Assembly (NCBI GenBank): GCA_029867005.1 | Contig: CP123443.1 | Coordinates: forward strand, 372,001 to 436,000 | From: Candidatus Haliotispira prima | Lineage (GTDB): Bacteria > Spirochaetota > Spirochaetia > SP-2023 | Length of the DNA: 64,000 nt | Reading direction: 5' to 3' | Shown: piece after piece, positions 47,642 through 56,143 of the stretch | Numbering within the stretch: the stretch's first letter is position 1 | Layout of the letters: the number at the start of each line of letters is the position of its first letter | The notes under the pieces: generated by a model | Database searches by the model: none | What the model saw: only the letters and a program-made list of their open reading frames with translations | Told to the model about the DNA's origin: nothing | Made by a program: the position numbers and the translations under genes

Positions 47642-48289
47642 ATGGAGTTAGACTGGTTGATCATCGGCTTGGGCAATCCCGGTAAGCAGTACGAAGGGAG
47701 TCTGCACAATGCCGGTTTCGATGTGCTGGACCTGCTGCTGCGTGAGTACCAAGGTGATCCGGTCTTTTCTCCGGTTTGGGACGGGGGCAGTTCCGGTTCT
47801 TCATCCAAGATGCACTCGGTCTTGCTGCGCAAACCTCTGCCGGCAATGCAAAACAGCGTGTCTCCTAATTGTAATGCCTTACTGGTAAAGCCTCAGACCT
47901 ATATGAATCTGAGTGGCCAGGTTCTGGCCCGGCTGCGCAAGTGCCACTCCTTTCGTCCGGAACGTTGCATCGTGCTGTTGGATAATCTGGATCTGGAGCC
48001 GGGCCGCCTGCGCCTGCGGCTGGGCGGCGGCTTTTCCGGCCATAAAGGTTTGCGCTCTTTGCGCGAGGGCGGACTGTGTGGGGACTTCTGGCGTTTTTTT
48101 GTTGGTATCGGTCATCCCGGCAGTCCGGAGCAGGTCAGCAGTTATGTGTTGGGTAAGCCCCGCAAGGCTGATAGCGAGTTATATCTGGCCTCTTTGGAGA
48201 GGGCGAAGCGGGCCCTGACAGAGATTCTGCGGGGGGCGCAGCCAGCGGAGCTGGCTGCGGAAATCAACTGCAAGCTTCCCGTTGTTTAG
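47642..48289 (+). CDS. pth: Peptidyl-tRNA hydrolase
   Basis: 215 residues from MELDWLIIGLGNPGKQYEG; an upstream in-frame start (47591) would lie inside the terminator and is rejected. Pth frees tRNA from dropped-off peptidyl-tRNA. Conserved residues seen: N and H in LGNPG..HNAGF, KPQTYMNLSGQ, DNLDLEPGRLRLRLGG and GHKGLRSL. The segment about residues 45-70 is longer than in E. coli. Confidence 0.94.
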   Translation: MELDWLIIGLGNPGKQYEGSLHNAGFDVLDLLLREYQGDPVFSPVWDGGSSGSSSKMHSVLLRKPLPAMQNSVSPNCNALLVKPQTYMNLSGQVLARLRKCHSFRPERCIVLLDNLDLEPGRLRLRLGGGFSGHKGLRSLREGGLCGDFWRFFVGIGHPGSPEQVSSYVLGKPRKADSELYLASLERAKRALTEILRGAQPAELAAEINCKLPVV

Positions 48290-48313
48290 GGTGTCCGGGG
48301 CTGCGGAGTAGAG

Positions 48314-49498
48314 ATGGCCGACCGTCCTGTTTTTCCGGCTCCGGGTGCTCCCAAGCCGCTGCTTCACAAGAACGTTTCCAACAATGAGAGACTGAAGCTG
48401 TTGCCGGTACGCTTGCAGGGCGCAGCCCGTTTGCTGGTGCCGGGGCCCTTGGTTGTGGGCCTTTCCGGGGGGCTGGATTCCTGCGCATTGCTGCATCTGC
48501 TCTGCTGTGTCATTGACCGGCGCAAAAACCCGATACATCCCTGTTATATTGACCATGGTATCCGGCCCGATCCTCCGGAGGCCCGGGCCGGGGCACTGCC
48601 GGAGTATTGCCGCAGCTTGGGTTTGGAATTGCAAATATACCGGGTTCGGGATGGCTGGCTGCGTCGTGAGGCCACTCGGCGAGGCCTGAGCCTGGAAGAT
48701 TTGGCCCGTTCAGAACGCTATCGACGTTTACAGCATTACCTGTATAACCTGTGTGGATTGTACAACTTGCGCGGTGCCACAGAGAGCCGGACAGAAAGGG
48801 TGCCCGAGGCCCTTGCCGGTGCCATTGTGTTGGCCCATCACGGAGATGATCAGGCAGAAAATTTTTTCATGAATTTGGGGCGGGGAGCCGGCCCGGGAGC
48901 CCTTGCCGGAATGCGTGAATGGTTGCGCCGGCCCGTTTGTGACCGGATGTTGTCCTTGTGGCGGCCCCTCCTAAGTGAGGGGCTCCGTTGTGGCCGCCGG
49001 GACTTGCAGAATTGGGCGGAACTACACGGTTTGCCTCACTGGGAAGATTCCGGCAATTTCGACCAGGTCACTTTGCGCAATTTTTACCGCTGGCAGGTTG
49101 TACCTCAGCTCAAACGCTTGTTGCCGGGTATTCTGCAAGGGGTGCGGCGCAGCCAACAGCACTTGGCACTGCTGGAAGACTGGCTGGAGGAGGAGCGCAG
49201 CCTGCTGCGCAGCCAGCTTTGTGTGACGACCGGCCCGGAAGGGGGGCTTTGCGCAGAATGGTCCGGGTCTTTTTCGGCCTTGGGCAAACCCCTGCAAGTG
49301 GAACTGTGTTTCTTGTTGTTCGATGAACTTCGCTGCGGTGAACAACGCCGCAAGCGTTTGCCTTTGGATTTTGCCAATGAATTGCTCCGACAATGGCAAA
49401 GCCATTGCCGGCAAGGGCGAAAAAAACCCTTCGGGCTCCGGGCACACGGCTGCCTTTGGCAATTGAGCCCGAAAGGCATTCGCGCGTGTACAATCTAA
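48314..49498 (+). CDS. tilS: TilS, tRNA(Ile)-lysidine synthase
   Basis: 394 residues. TilS modifies C34 of the tRNA-Ile with CAU anticodon so that it reads AUA. The N-type ATP-pyrophosphatase loop is GLSGGLDSCALLHLL, followed by VDHGIRP-like YIDHGIRPD and AHHGDDQAENFFMNL. It starts 24 nt after pth, and the stop codon lies in the terminator stem. Confidence 0.93.
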   Translation: MADRPVFPAPGAPKPLLHKNVSNNERLKLLPVRLQGAARLLVPGPLVVGLSGGLDSCALLHLLCCVIDRRKNPIHPCYIDHGIRPDPPEARAGALPEYCRSLGLELQIYRVRDGWLRREATRRGLSLEDLARSERYRRLQHYLYNLCGLYNLRGATESRTERVPEALAGAIVLAHHGDDQAENFFMNLGRGAGPGALAGMREWLRRPVCDRMLSLWRPLLSEGLRCGRRDLQNWAELHGLPHWEDSGNFDQVTLRNFYRWQVVPQLKRLLPGILQGVRRSQQHLALLEDWLEEERSLLRSQLCVTTGPEGGLCAEWSGSFSALGKPLQVELCFLLFDELRCGEQRRKRLPLDFANELLRQWQSHCRQGRKKPFGLRAHGCLWQLSPKGIRACTI

Positions 49499-49530
49499 GA
49501 CTTTTTCATAATCGAAAAAGTCTTAGATTG
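49491..49530. terminator. Terminator after tilS
   Basis: 17-bp perfect inverted repeat (49491-49507 with 49514-49530) with a 6-nt loop and A/T-run inside the stem, so it can work on both strands for the convergent tilS and LRAT-like genes. Confidence 0.7.
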
Positions 49531-49587
49531 GTTGCATATTAGCACTAGGGATTAGCACTAGGGGGCCTTTGAAGGACAGGCGTGTCT

Positions 49588-49998
49588 TTATGTCTTGTCG
49601 TCTTTGTTTGACTCTTCAGACGAGCTGCTAATCAAAAGAATAATAAGTGCTAATATAACAACGGCAGCAACTGCATCTTGAAGTTGCTTACTCTCTTTCA
49701 GTTTCCCGCAAGCAGCCCGTGCAAAGTGTTCGCAGTTATTACTAAACAGGTAATAGTCGTCTTCAAGATGACTCTCTGCATACTCTACAGTCTCTTCCCG
49801 GTTTTCAGGAACGATTTCATGTGAGAGAGCTATCTCCCCTCCACCGGAAAAAGTCTTAAGCGTCTCTTTTGTGATACAGCTTCGTTGCTTAGAATTGTGG
49901 ATCACATGCCCGTTGCCGACATATATCCCGTAGTGCGTGACACCTACATTTACTTGCAATACGTCGCCTTTTTGGTATGGGTCGGGTTCTTTATTCAT
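49588..49998 (-). CDS. LRAT-like (NlpC/P60 superfamily) small protein with C-terminal membrane anchor
   Basis: 136 residues. The LRAT/H-box pattern is present: GVTHYGIYVGNGHVIH has the two histidines, and LFSNNCEHFARAA the catalytic Cys. The last third has a hydrophobic segment (VVILALIILLI) and a charged tail, as in eukaryotic H-rev107 type proteins with a tail anchor. Those act as thiol acyltransferases or phospholipases; the bacterial role is unknown. The GGAGAA ribosome-binding site is 7 nt upstream. Confidence 0.75.
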   Translation of the reverse strand: MNKEPDPYQKGDVLQVNVGVTHYGIYVGNGHVIHNSKQRSCITKETLKTFSGGGEIALSHEIVPENREETVEYAESHLEDDYYLFSNNCEHFARAACGKLKESKQLQDAVAAVVILALIILLISSSSEESNKDDKT

Positions 49999-50164
49999 AT
50001 TTTTCTCCTTTTATTTGATTGAATCTAAGCATGATTGGAATAAAAGGAAAGAAAATCGAATAGAAAGTAGAGAAGGTCTTTCCGGGAGGGTTAGAGAACT
50101 CTGCCGGAAAGAGGCATCTATTTTTAAGATTCCAAATCAAAATCAGCCGGTCGTATTTTGCCCC

Positions 50165-50193
50165 TTGCCAAATATTCTAAATGAACATACAAT
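50165..50193 (+). promoter_or_regulatory. Promoter of lipoprotein locus 1
   Basis: TTGCCA (50165-50170) and TACAAT (50188-50193), spacer 17 nt. Transcription should begin about 30 nt before the leader ATG. Confidence 0.8.
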
Positions 50194-50228
50194 AGACAAA
50201 ATTCAAAATATTTTGGAGGATTTTTCTT

Positions 50229-50330
50229 ATGAAACGTCAAAAAGCACTGTTGACTATTGGCCGGCCAAACGGTATAATATCCAATATCCAATATCCAATA
50301 TCCAATATCCAATATCCATACCAAGTCTAA
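50229..50330 (+). CDS. 33-codon leader ORF of lipoprotein locus 1
   Basis: GGAGG at 50215-50219, 9 nt before the ATG, gives a strong start. The peptide begins MKRQKALLTIGRPNG and then reads the heptamer repeat as NIQYPISNIQYP before GTC-TAA. It is the first and only well-started ORF on the transcript. The lipoprotein frame lies at +1 relative to it. Either this is the true N-terminus in another repeat phase, or a leader peptide with programmed frameshifting. Confidence 0.75.
   Translation: MKRQKALLTIGRPNGIISNIQYPISNIQYPYQV
50281..50315 (+). repeat. Five CCAATAT heptamers, locus 1
   Basis: Five perfect 7-bp copies inside the leader ORF. Each gain or loss moves the frame by one. Loss of one copy, or gain of two, would fuse the leader with the lipoprotein. 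Confidence 0.95.
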
Positions 50331-50421
50331 AATATATATACAGCTATTTTATCTTTTTTTAGGGCCAAATAAACCTAAATTTTTCAAAGCCTTTCCGGTT
50401 TTTCCATTTTTCTGCATTTTT

Positions 50422-51210
50422 TTGATTCTTCTCATTCATTTGATTCTGTCGGCCTGTGTCCCGATGACGGACGTGAAATCTGACTCCGGAGGTGAAGCCA
50501 AATTTAGCGTCCGTGCTTCGACTAGATTTGTGGGGGCAACGCAGGCATTGGTATCTTTGGCACCAACGAAAAGCGGCGCAGCGGCCTTTCTCGCCGTTGC
50601 GGATACGGAAACCATCCCCTCGGTCACAGCTGCCGAAACTCTCTTGGCCTATCGGGAAATAGATTTTTCCGGGACTTCGGCACAGATCATCCAGTTTGCC
50701 CTGAGCATCAGTGCGACACAAGATGGGACAAGCGGAGTCGTTTCGGGTGGTGCCGGAGCCGTTTTACAACCGAGTACGGCTTATAAAATTGTGATGTACA
50801 GCAGTGGCAACAGTAGTACATTGCTGACTTTTACAACGTTGGGCAATATAGGTGAAGGGTATCCGCTCTCTGCCAATGGTACAAAACTTACTTTTGATAT
50901 GTCGGCACATAATTTCAGGACTGGAACAGATGGAAAGTTTCAAGTGCCCTTCGTATTTTCATGGTTGGAAACTTCCAGCCTGATTGTTGAACTAAGTGGT
51001 AGTATGGGAGGTGAAACATTTAATGCTTTTGGAAGTTTTAATAGTGGTGGTAATGGTCTTCATGGTCGTTATACTAGTTTGGCAAATTATTTTGGAGATA
51101 AAAATCGGGGAGCTGTGTTTCTCCATACACCCATAAGTGGTACTGTGCAATATCAGGGAGACTGGACAGATAATCAAGGGAGCGGTTTATCTATTAGATA
51201 TGGAGTTTAA
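50422..51210 (+). CDS. Lipoprotein subfamily A, copy 1
   Basis: 262 residues counted from a TTG that has no ribosome-binding site. The same frame is open further upstream to 50278 and reads KIYIQLFYLFLGPNK and a hydrophobic signal, then the lipobox LSAC. The mature part begins CVPMTDVKSDSGG and contains a beta-rich domain with YREIDFSGTSAQIIQFALSI and LQPSTAYKIVMYSSGN. Likely surface or periplasmic lipoprotein; no known family. The N-terminal half is nearly the same as copies at 57788 and 59065; the C-terminal 90 residues are not. It ends at a terminator. Confidence 0.8.
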   Translation: MILLIHLILSACVPMTDVKSDSGGEAKFSVRASTRFVGATQALVSLAPTKSGAAAFLAVADTETIPSVTAAETLLAYREIDFSGTSAQIIQFALSISATQDGTSGVVSGGAGAVLQPSTAYKIVMYSSGNSSTLLTFTTLGNIGEGYPLSANGTKLTFDMSAHNFRTGTDGKFQVPFVFSWLETSSLIVELSGSMGGETFNAFGSFNSGGNGLHGRYTSLANYFGDKNRGAVFLHTPISGTVQYQGDWTDNQGSGLSIRYGV

Positions 51211-51214
51211 AGTT

Positions 51215-51262
51215 AGGTAAAAGGTAAAAACCCCTCAGAAGAGAGGTTTTTACCTTTTACCT
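51215..51262 (+). terminator. Terminator of lipoprotein locus 1
   Basis: 18-bp outer stem (51215-51232 with 51245-51262) with a short CTC/GAG inner part. It lies directly after the stop codon. Confidence 0.8.
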
Positions 51263-51333
51263 GGTCCCTGGTCCTGCCCGGACTGGTTAGTGGGATGATG
51301 ATTCTCACTATATTACCGGGAAAGACAGCCCCC

Positions 51334-51362
51334 TTGCCAAATATTCTAAATGAACATACAAT
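51334..51362 (+). promoter_or_regulatory. Promoter of lipoprotein locus 2
   Basis: TTGCCA (51334-51339), TACAAT (51357-51362), spacer 17 nt. Confidence 0.8.
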
Positions 51363-51397
51363 AGACAAAATTCAAAACATTCTGGAGGATTTTTCTT

Positions 51398-51499
51398 ATG
51401 AAACGTCAAAATACACTGTTGACTATTGGCCGGCCAAACGGTATAATATCCAATATCCAATATCCAATATCCAATATCCAATATCCATACCAAGTCTAG
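51398..51499 (+). CDS. 33-codon leader ORF of lipoprotein locus 2
   Basis: GGAGG 9 nt before the ATG. Begins MKRQNTLLTIGRPNG, passes five heptamers, stops at GTC-TAG. Same length and same +1 offset to the lipoprotein frame as locus 1. Confidence 0.75.
   Translation: MKRQNTLLTIGRPNGIISNIQYPISNIQYPYQV
51450..51484 (+). repeat. Five CCAATAT heptamers, locus 2
   Basis: Five perfect copies in the leader ORF. Confidence 0.95.
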
Positions 51500-51599
51500 A
51501 ATATATATACAGTCAATTTATCTTTTTTTACTCCCCAATAAATCTAAACTTTCCAGAGCCTTTTCATTTCTCTGTTTTTTTTCCGTTCTTCTTCTTCAT

Positions 51600-52427
51600 T
51601 TGGTTCTGTCCGGCTGTGTGCCGTTGTCCGAGACCAGTGATCCGCCGGCGGCACCGAGCCCCACAAAATCCATTACGGTCAATTATTCGGGCCTGCACTA
51701 CGTCCATTTCACGGCGGACGACCCCAATGTATCGGCAGACAAAACGGTAGGATTTCTGATAACACCCGCAGATAGTAGCCCTTCTAAGGCAGAGGCAGAA
51801 AGCAAGAAGGGCTATATTACCAGAAAATTTACAGAGAGTAAAAAATCAAGAAATGTCTTTATGTTCCTGCACGAGGGGACGGCCTATGAGCTTGCTGCCG
51901 GCAGTACGGACATTCCGTTTGTTGCGGGTGCCACAGCCAGCGATACAAGCTTTGAAACAAGCGACATACTACAGGAAAACACGGCTTACAAAATACGCAT
52001 GTATGACGAAGGCACAATATTGGAAAAGACGTTTACCACCAAATCTTTTTCTGACGGAGATGCCGGTTCCAAAGGGCTTATACCCTATATGGGAGGGTTG
52101 GTAGCAGCGGCAAAAGCGGATGTCTCTCTTACAATAGAACGAAAAGCGGAAGAAATTATGCTTATCCCTTATACAAACGACAGCTACGGAGTACAATCAA
52201 TCAATTATTATGAGAATGCTTTTCTACAAGCAAGTTGCACTTCGAGGTGCGGATCGGGTGTCTCGGGAACGAATATATATTCTCTAAGACTTAAATTAGA
52301 AGCCAATACCCTTGTTTCTCTGGTATATATACTGTCCCCTCAAATAAAAATAACTTCGACTAATTGGTCTGCAAGAGAGGGGACGAGTCTTGAGGTTTTC
52401 TACAATATAGAAATCATAAACGAATAG
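51600..52427 (+). CDS. Lipoprotein subfamily B, copy 1
   Basis: 275 residues from a TTG without ribosome-binding site; the frame is open upstream and reads RIYIQSIYLFLLPNKSK and a hydrophobic run to the lipobox LSGC. Mature start CVPLSETSDPPAAPSPTK. The body has HYVHFTADDPNVSADKTVGF and TAYKIRMYDEGTILEKTFTT, a motif that subfamily A shares as TAYKIVMY...LLTFTT, so the two subfamilies are likely related folds. Closest to the copy at 54072 over the last 70 residues (VQSINYYEN). Function unknown. Confidence 0.8.
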   Translation: MVLSGCVPLSETSDPPAAPSPTKSITVNYSGLHYVHFTADDPNVSADKTVGFLITPADSSPSKAEAESKKGYITRKFTESKKSRNVFMFLHEGTAYELAAGSTDIPFVAGATASDTSFETSDILQENTAYKIRMYDEGTILEKTFTTKSFSDGDAGSKGLIPYMGGLVAAAKADVSLTIERKAEEIMLIPYTNDSYGVQSINYYENAFLQASCTSRCGSGVSGTNIYSLRLKLEANTLVSLVYILSPQIKITSTNWSAREGTSLEVFYNIEIINE

Positions 52428-52442
52428 GGGGCCGTGTTTTGC

Positions 52443-52553
52443 GTAAGCTCGAGGTTCGACAAGCTCACCTACCGACCAGAGAAGCTCACCTACTCCTTGT
52501 TTCAATAGACTCAAATTGTTGTAATTCCCCTCCTTCGGAGGGGTCAGGGGTGG
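52443..52553. repeat. Interspersed repeat with CCCCTCC-TTCG hairpin, copy 1
   Basis: About 110 nt, including GTAAGCTCGAGG, two GAAGCTCACCTAC-like parts and a stem CCCCTCCTTCGGAGGGG. Nearly the same unit occurs at 57368, and its last 37 nt at 56144. Confidence 0.85.
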
Positions 52554-52627
52554 CGGTTTAATGAACTCCAATGATTTCTGCCTTTGTTAGAGGGGGTGAG
52601 GTTCTGAAACCCCATCTAAGGCCCCCC

Positions 52628-52656
52628 TTGCCAAATATTTTAAATGAATATATGAT
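52628..52656 (+). promoter_or_regulatory. Promoter of lipoprotein locus 3
   Basis: TTGCCA (52628-52633), TATGAT (52651-52656), spacer 17 nt. Confidence 0.8.
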
Positions 52657-52691
52657 AGACAAAATTCAAAATATTCTGGAGGATTTTTCTT

Positions 52692-52793
52692 ATGAAACGT
52701 CAAAAAGCACTGTTGACTACTGACCCGTCAAACGGTATAATATCCAATATCCAATATCCAATATCCAATATCCAATATCCATACCAAGTCTAG
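52692..52793 (+). CDS. 33-codon leader ORF of lipoprotein locus 3
   Basis: GGAGG at 52678-52682. Begins MKRQKALLTTDPSNG, then the heptamers, then GTC-TAG. The lipoprotein is again at +1. Confidence 0.75.
   Translation: MKRQKALLTTDPSNGIISNIQYPISNIQYPYQV
52744..52778 (+). repeat. Five CCAATAT heptamers, locus 3
   Basis: Five perfect copies in the leader ORF. Confidence 0.95.
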
Positions 52794-52893
52794 AATATAT
52801 ATACAGTCAATTTATCTTTTTTTACTCCCCAATAAATCTAAACTTTCCAGAGCCTTTTCATTTCTCTGTTTTTTTTCCGTTCTTCTTCTTCAT

Positions 52894-53727
52894 TTGGTTC
52901 TGTCCGGCTGTGTGCCGTTGTCCGAGACCAGTGATCCGCCGGCGGCACCGAGCCCCACAAAATCCATTACAGTCAATTATTCGGGCCTGCACTACGTCCA
53001 TTTCACGGCAGACGACCCCAGTGTATCCGCAGACAAAACGGTAGGATTCCTGATAACGTCCACAGACAGCAGCCTTTCTAAGGCAGAGGCAGAAACAAAA
53101 AAAGGCTACATTACCAGAAAATTTACAGAGAGTAAAAAATCAAGAAATGTCTTTATGTTCCTGCATGAGGGGACAGCGTATGAGCTTGCTGCCGGCAGTA
53201 CGGACATTCCGTTTGTTGATGGAGCCACAGCCAGCGATACAAGCTTTGAAACAAGCGACATACTACAGGAAAACACAGCTTACAAAATACGCATGTATGA
53301 CGAAGACACAATATTGGAAAAGACGTTTACCACCAAATCTTTTTCTGACGGAGATGCCGGTTCCGAAGGGACTATTGCCTATATGGGAGGGTTGGTAGCA
53401 GCGGCAAAAGCGGATGTCTCTCTTACAATAGAACGAAAAGCCGAAGAAATTATGCTTATCCCTTATGCAGACGATACTTTTGGAAGAAAGACCGTCTCCA
53501 ATGATGTTCTTTACGTAGAGGGTCCTTTGCTCCGGGCAGGTTGCTCTCCGAATTGCGGAACGTCTTTACCGGGGACGCACATATATGCTTTAAGAAGAGA
53601 ACTCAATAAACTTGCTTCTATAGTATATATACTTTCTCCTCAAAGAAAGATAACCCCGGCCAATTGGGGTGCAGGAGAGGGTTCAATCGCAGAGGTTTTT
53701 TATAACACAAAAATTATAAGTGAGTAG
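52894..53727 (+). CDS. Lipoprotein subfamily B, copy 2
   Basis: 277 residues from TTG; signal segment and lipobox (VLSGCVPLSE) as in copy 1. The first 200 residues are almost identical to copies 1 and 3. The last 80 differ: YADDTFGRKTVSNDVLYVEG, then a cysteine pair CSPNCG in the place of CTSRCG of copy 1. Conserved start and variable end suggest exchange or diversifying selection on the C-terminal part. Confidence 0.8.
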   Translation: MVLSGCVPLSETSDPPAAPSPTKSITVNYSGLHYVHFTADDPSVSADKTVGFLITSTDSSLSKAEAETKKGYITRKFTESKKSRNVFMFLHEGTAYELAAGSTDIPFVDGATASDTSFETSDILQENTAYKIRMYDEDTILEKTFTTKSFSDGDAGSEGTIAYMGGLVAAAKADVSLTIERKAEEIMLIPYADDTFGRKTVSNDVLYVEGPLLRAGCSPNCGTSLPGTHIYALRRELNKLASIVYILSPQRKITPANWGAGEGSIAEVFYNTKIISE

Positions 53728-53744
53728 GCGGTCGATATTCTCAT

Positions 53745-53800
53745 GCAAGGGGGTGGGCAATTTGTGCCACAAACACGGCACAAATTGCCCACCCCCTTGC
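53745..53800 (+). terminator. 24-bp hairpin that overlaps the next promoter
   Basis: Arms 53745-53768 and 53777-53800 are exact inverted copies with an 8-nt loop. The 3' arm includes the first four bases of the -35 box of locus 4 (53797-53802). It may end the copy 2 transcript and also affect locus 4 initiation. Confidence 0.75.
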
Positions 53801-53825
53801 CAAATATTCTAAATGAATATATGAT
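53797..53825 (+). promoter_or_regulatory. Promoter of lipoprotein locus 4
   Basis: TTGCCA (53797-53802), TATGAT (53820-53825), spacer 17 nt. Confidence 0.8.
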
Positions 53826-53860
53826 AGACAAAATTCAAAATATTCTGGAGGATTTTTCTT

Positions 53861-53962
53861 ATGAAACGTCAAAATGCACTGTTGACTACTGATTCGTCAA
53901 ACGGTATAATATCCAATATCCAATATCCAATATCCAATATCCAATATCCATACCAAGTCTAG
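53861..53962 (+). CDS. 33-codon leader ORF of lipoprotein locus 4
   Basis: Preceded by GGAGG. Begins MKRQNALLTTDSSNG, then the heptamers, then GTC-TAG. Lipoprotein at +1. Confidence 0.75.
   Translation: MKRQNALLTTDSSNGIISNIQYPISNIQYPYQV
53913..53947 (+). repeat. Five CCAATAT heptamers, locus 4
   Basis: Five perfect copies in the leader ORF. Confidence 0.95.
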
Positions 53963-54071
53963 AAAATATATACAGTCAATTTATCTTTTTTTACTGTCCA
54001 ATAAATCTAAACTTTCCAAAGCTTTTTTAGTTTCTCCATTTTTCTGTTTTTTTTCTATTTTTCTTCTTCAT

Positions 54072-54899
54072 TTGGTTCTGTCCGGCTGTGTGCCGTTGTC
54101 CGAGACCAGTGACCCGCCGGCGGCACCGAGCCCCACAAAATCCATTACGGTCAATTATTCGGGCCTGCACTACGTCCATTTCACGGCGGACGACCCCAGT
54201 GTATCCGCAGACAAAACGGTAGGATTCCTGATAACGTCTACAGACAGCAGCCTTTCTAAGGCAGAGGCAGAAACAAAAAAAGGCTACATTACCAGAAAAT
54301 TTACAGAGAGTAAAAAATCAAGAAATGTCTTTATGTTCCTGCACGAGGGGACGGCCTATGAGCTTACCACGGGTAATACAGACATTCCGTTTGTTGCGGA
54401 TGCCACAGCCAGCGATACAAGCTTTGAAATAAGCGACATACTACAGCAAAACACGACTTACAAAATACGCATGTATGATGGCGACACAATATTGGAAAAG
54501 ACGTTTACCACCAAATCTTTTTCCGAAGGGGATACGAGTTCAACAGGTGTTATTGGCTACATGGGAGGGCTGGTGGGAGCGGCAAAAGCGAATGTCTCTC
54601 TTACAATAGAACGGAAACCCGGAGAAATTATGCTTATCCCTTATGCAGATGATACATACGGAGTGCAATCAATCAATTATTATGAGAATACTAAGTTACG
54701 GGCAAGTTGCTCTTCGGGTTGCGGTTCGGGTGTCTCGGGAACGAATATATATTCTCTAAGATTTAAATTAGAAGCCAATACCCTTGTTTCTCTGGTATAT
54801 ATACTGTCTCCTCAAATAAAAATAACTCCGGCTAATTGGTCTGCAAGAGAGGGGACGAGTCTTGAGGTTTTCTACAATATAGAAATCATAAACGAATAG
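54072..54899 (+). CDS. Lipoprotein subfamily B, copy 3
   Basis: 275 residues from TTG. The upstream signal segment in the same frame (YLFLLSNKSKLSKAF and on) is three residues longer than in copy 1, a frame-keeping change. The body matches copy 1 to the end, including YGVQSINYYEN and the CSSGCGSGVSG pair, with scattered substitutions. Extracytoplasmic lipoprotein of unknown role. Confidence 0.8.
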   Translation: MVLSGCVPLSETSDPPAAPSPTKSITVNYSGLHYVHFTADDPSVSADKTVGFLITSTDSSLSKAEAETKKGYITRKFTESKKSRNVFMFLHEGTAYELTTGNTDIPFVADATASDTSFEISDILQQNTTYKIRMYDGDTILEKTFTTKSFSEGDTSSTGVIGYMGGLVGAAKANVSLTIERKPGEIMLIPYADDTYGVQSINYYENTKLRASCSSGCGSGVSGTNIYSLRFKLEANTLVSLVYILSPQIKITPANWSAREGTSLEVFYNIEIINE

Positions 54900-54995
54900 G
54901 GATCCGTGTTTTCTTACCCAAATATTGGGACCAAGATGTATCACTACAAAATTAGATTCGGGTAATGGGGAAGCTAAAGATCGGGCATTAGAATC

Positions 54996-55031
54996 ATCCT
55001 ATTTATTTGTTTTATTAAAAATAAATAGGAT
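54996..55031. terminator. Shared terminator for locus 4 and the convergent nuclease-like gene
   Basis: 13-bp stem (54996-55008 with 55019-55031), A/T-rich, 10-nt loop, lying between two convergent genes. Confidence 0.65.
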
Positions 55032-55046
55032 AGTTTAGAATGAGCC

Positions 55047-55708
55047 TTAAAAAGTCCGTACCTCACCGCAGAGCAATTCGACATGCTGCCCCCTCTGCTC
55101 CAGCAGGTAAATACCCGCTTCACCGGCCTTTTGAACCAGCTTGTCGTTGCTGACCGTTGTCGCCAGGGCCAAGTACAACTTGTGCCCTGCAAATTCCCGG
55201 TGGCTGCTGCGAAAGGCCGCTACTTTTTTTCTAACAAATCCTCGATGTCTTTGGGGTGGGCCTTGTATTTAACCTCCACAATTGCGACCGAACTGCCGTT
55301 AATAAGCAGAATATCATACTCGGTCTTGCCATTGCTGTCCAAAACATTGCATTTGATCTCGTCGTAGCGAGTCTCGCCAAGGACAGGATTTTCCTTAAAA
55401 CTGCTGGCAAACAGCCGTTCGGCAAAGAGGCCCGTGTTAATACCAATACTCCCCAAGATCTCGCCAACGCGGTCCAGCTTTCTTTCGAGCTCCTGAAGCT
55501 GTGAGTCCGTCTTGGCCTGAGATTCCCGAATCTGTAAGCTTGTCTCGGCCTGAAATTCGCGAAGTTTTTGAGACTCCAAATCGGACTTAGTTTGAGATTC
55601 CCGAAGCTGTAAGTCCGTCTTGGCCTGAGACTCCCGAAGTTCTGCCATGCCCTGAAACATGCCCTGCATCATTTTATCAAACTGGGTATTATCCATAACG
55701 CCTCTCAT
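55047..55708 (-). pseudogene. Coiled-coil PD-(D/E)XK nuclease-like protein, frame broken at an A7 tract
   Basis: Starting at ATG 55708 (MRGVMDNTQFDKMMQGM) the frame has a coiled coil made of repeats like ELRESQAKTDLQL, then a nuclease-like core: TEYDILLINGSSVAIVEVKYK gives D...ExK. It stops at 55220 after DLLEKK. The -1 frame from the A7 run continues VAAFRSSHREFAGHKLYLA, then LVQKAGEAGIYLLEQRGQ, to a TAA at 55047-55049, which is the expected end of this family (DUF3782-like, from memory). A one-base deletion or a -1 frameshift at A-AAA-AAG are the two readings. Confidence 0.65.
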
Positions 55709-55795
55709 TATAGTCTGTTTTTGTTTTTGGGCCAGACCATGCAAAAAATGGGGGAAGAACAGAGTCCCTTCAACCTTTCTTTTTACACGTCTGCC

Positions 55796-55858
55796 TGAAC
55801 AAATATACAATAGGCCCAAATTTCACAATTTTGGCAGAATTTTCGTATGAAATATTAA
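55796..55858 (+). pseudogene. Relic of a lipoprotein leader
   Basis: AATATACAATAGGC at 55802-55815 and a degenerate region end in ATGAAATATTAA (55847-55858), matching the promoter -10 and leader start (MKY) of loci 5 and 6. The -35, GGAGG and heptamers are gone and no lipoprotein follows. Confidence 0.5.
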
Positions 55859-56143
55859 GATGGGCTTTTAATTGCTAACCGGAAATTTGTGTATATGGAT
55901 TGATATACCTAAAAAATAAGAAGAATGTACGGAAAAAGTTCCGTTAGAAACACGGAGAAAAATGGCCGGTGAACTCAAGTTTGAAAACTTTTACGAGCAA
56001 CCGGTTCGTCTCTTGCCAACAAGTTCACAGAAAAACAGAGGGGGAGGCCGAGATGATCTGTAAATTACTAAAAAGTGGAGTCGATCGCTACACGGTTATG
56101 AGTGCTCCGGAAGGATCTCTCACGCGTTATAGTAGTCCCCACT

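Noticed and set aside
49937-50362. 141-codon plus-strand open frame before lipoprotein locus 1
   Set aside because: It runs antisense over the LRAT-like start and crosses the promoter and heptamers in a third frame; it has no ribosome-binding site.
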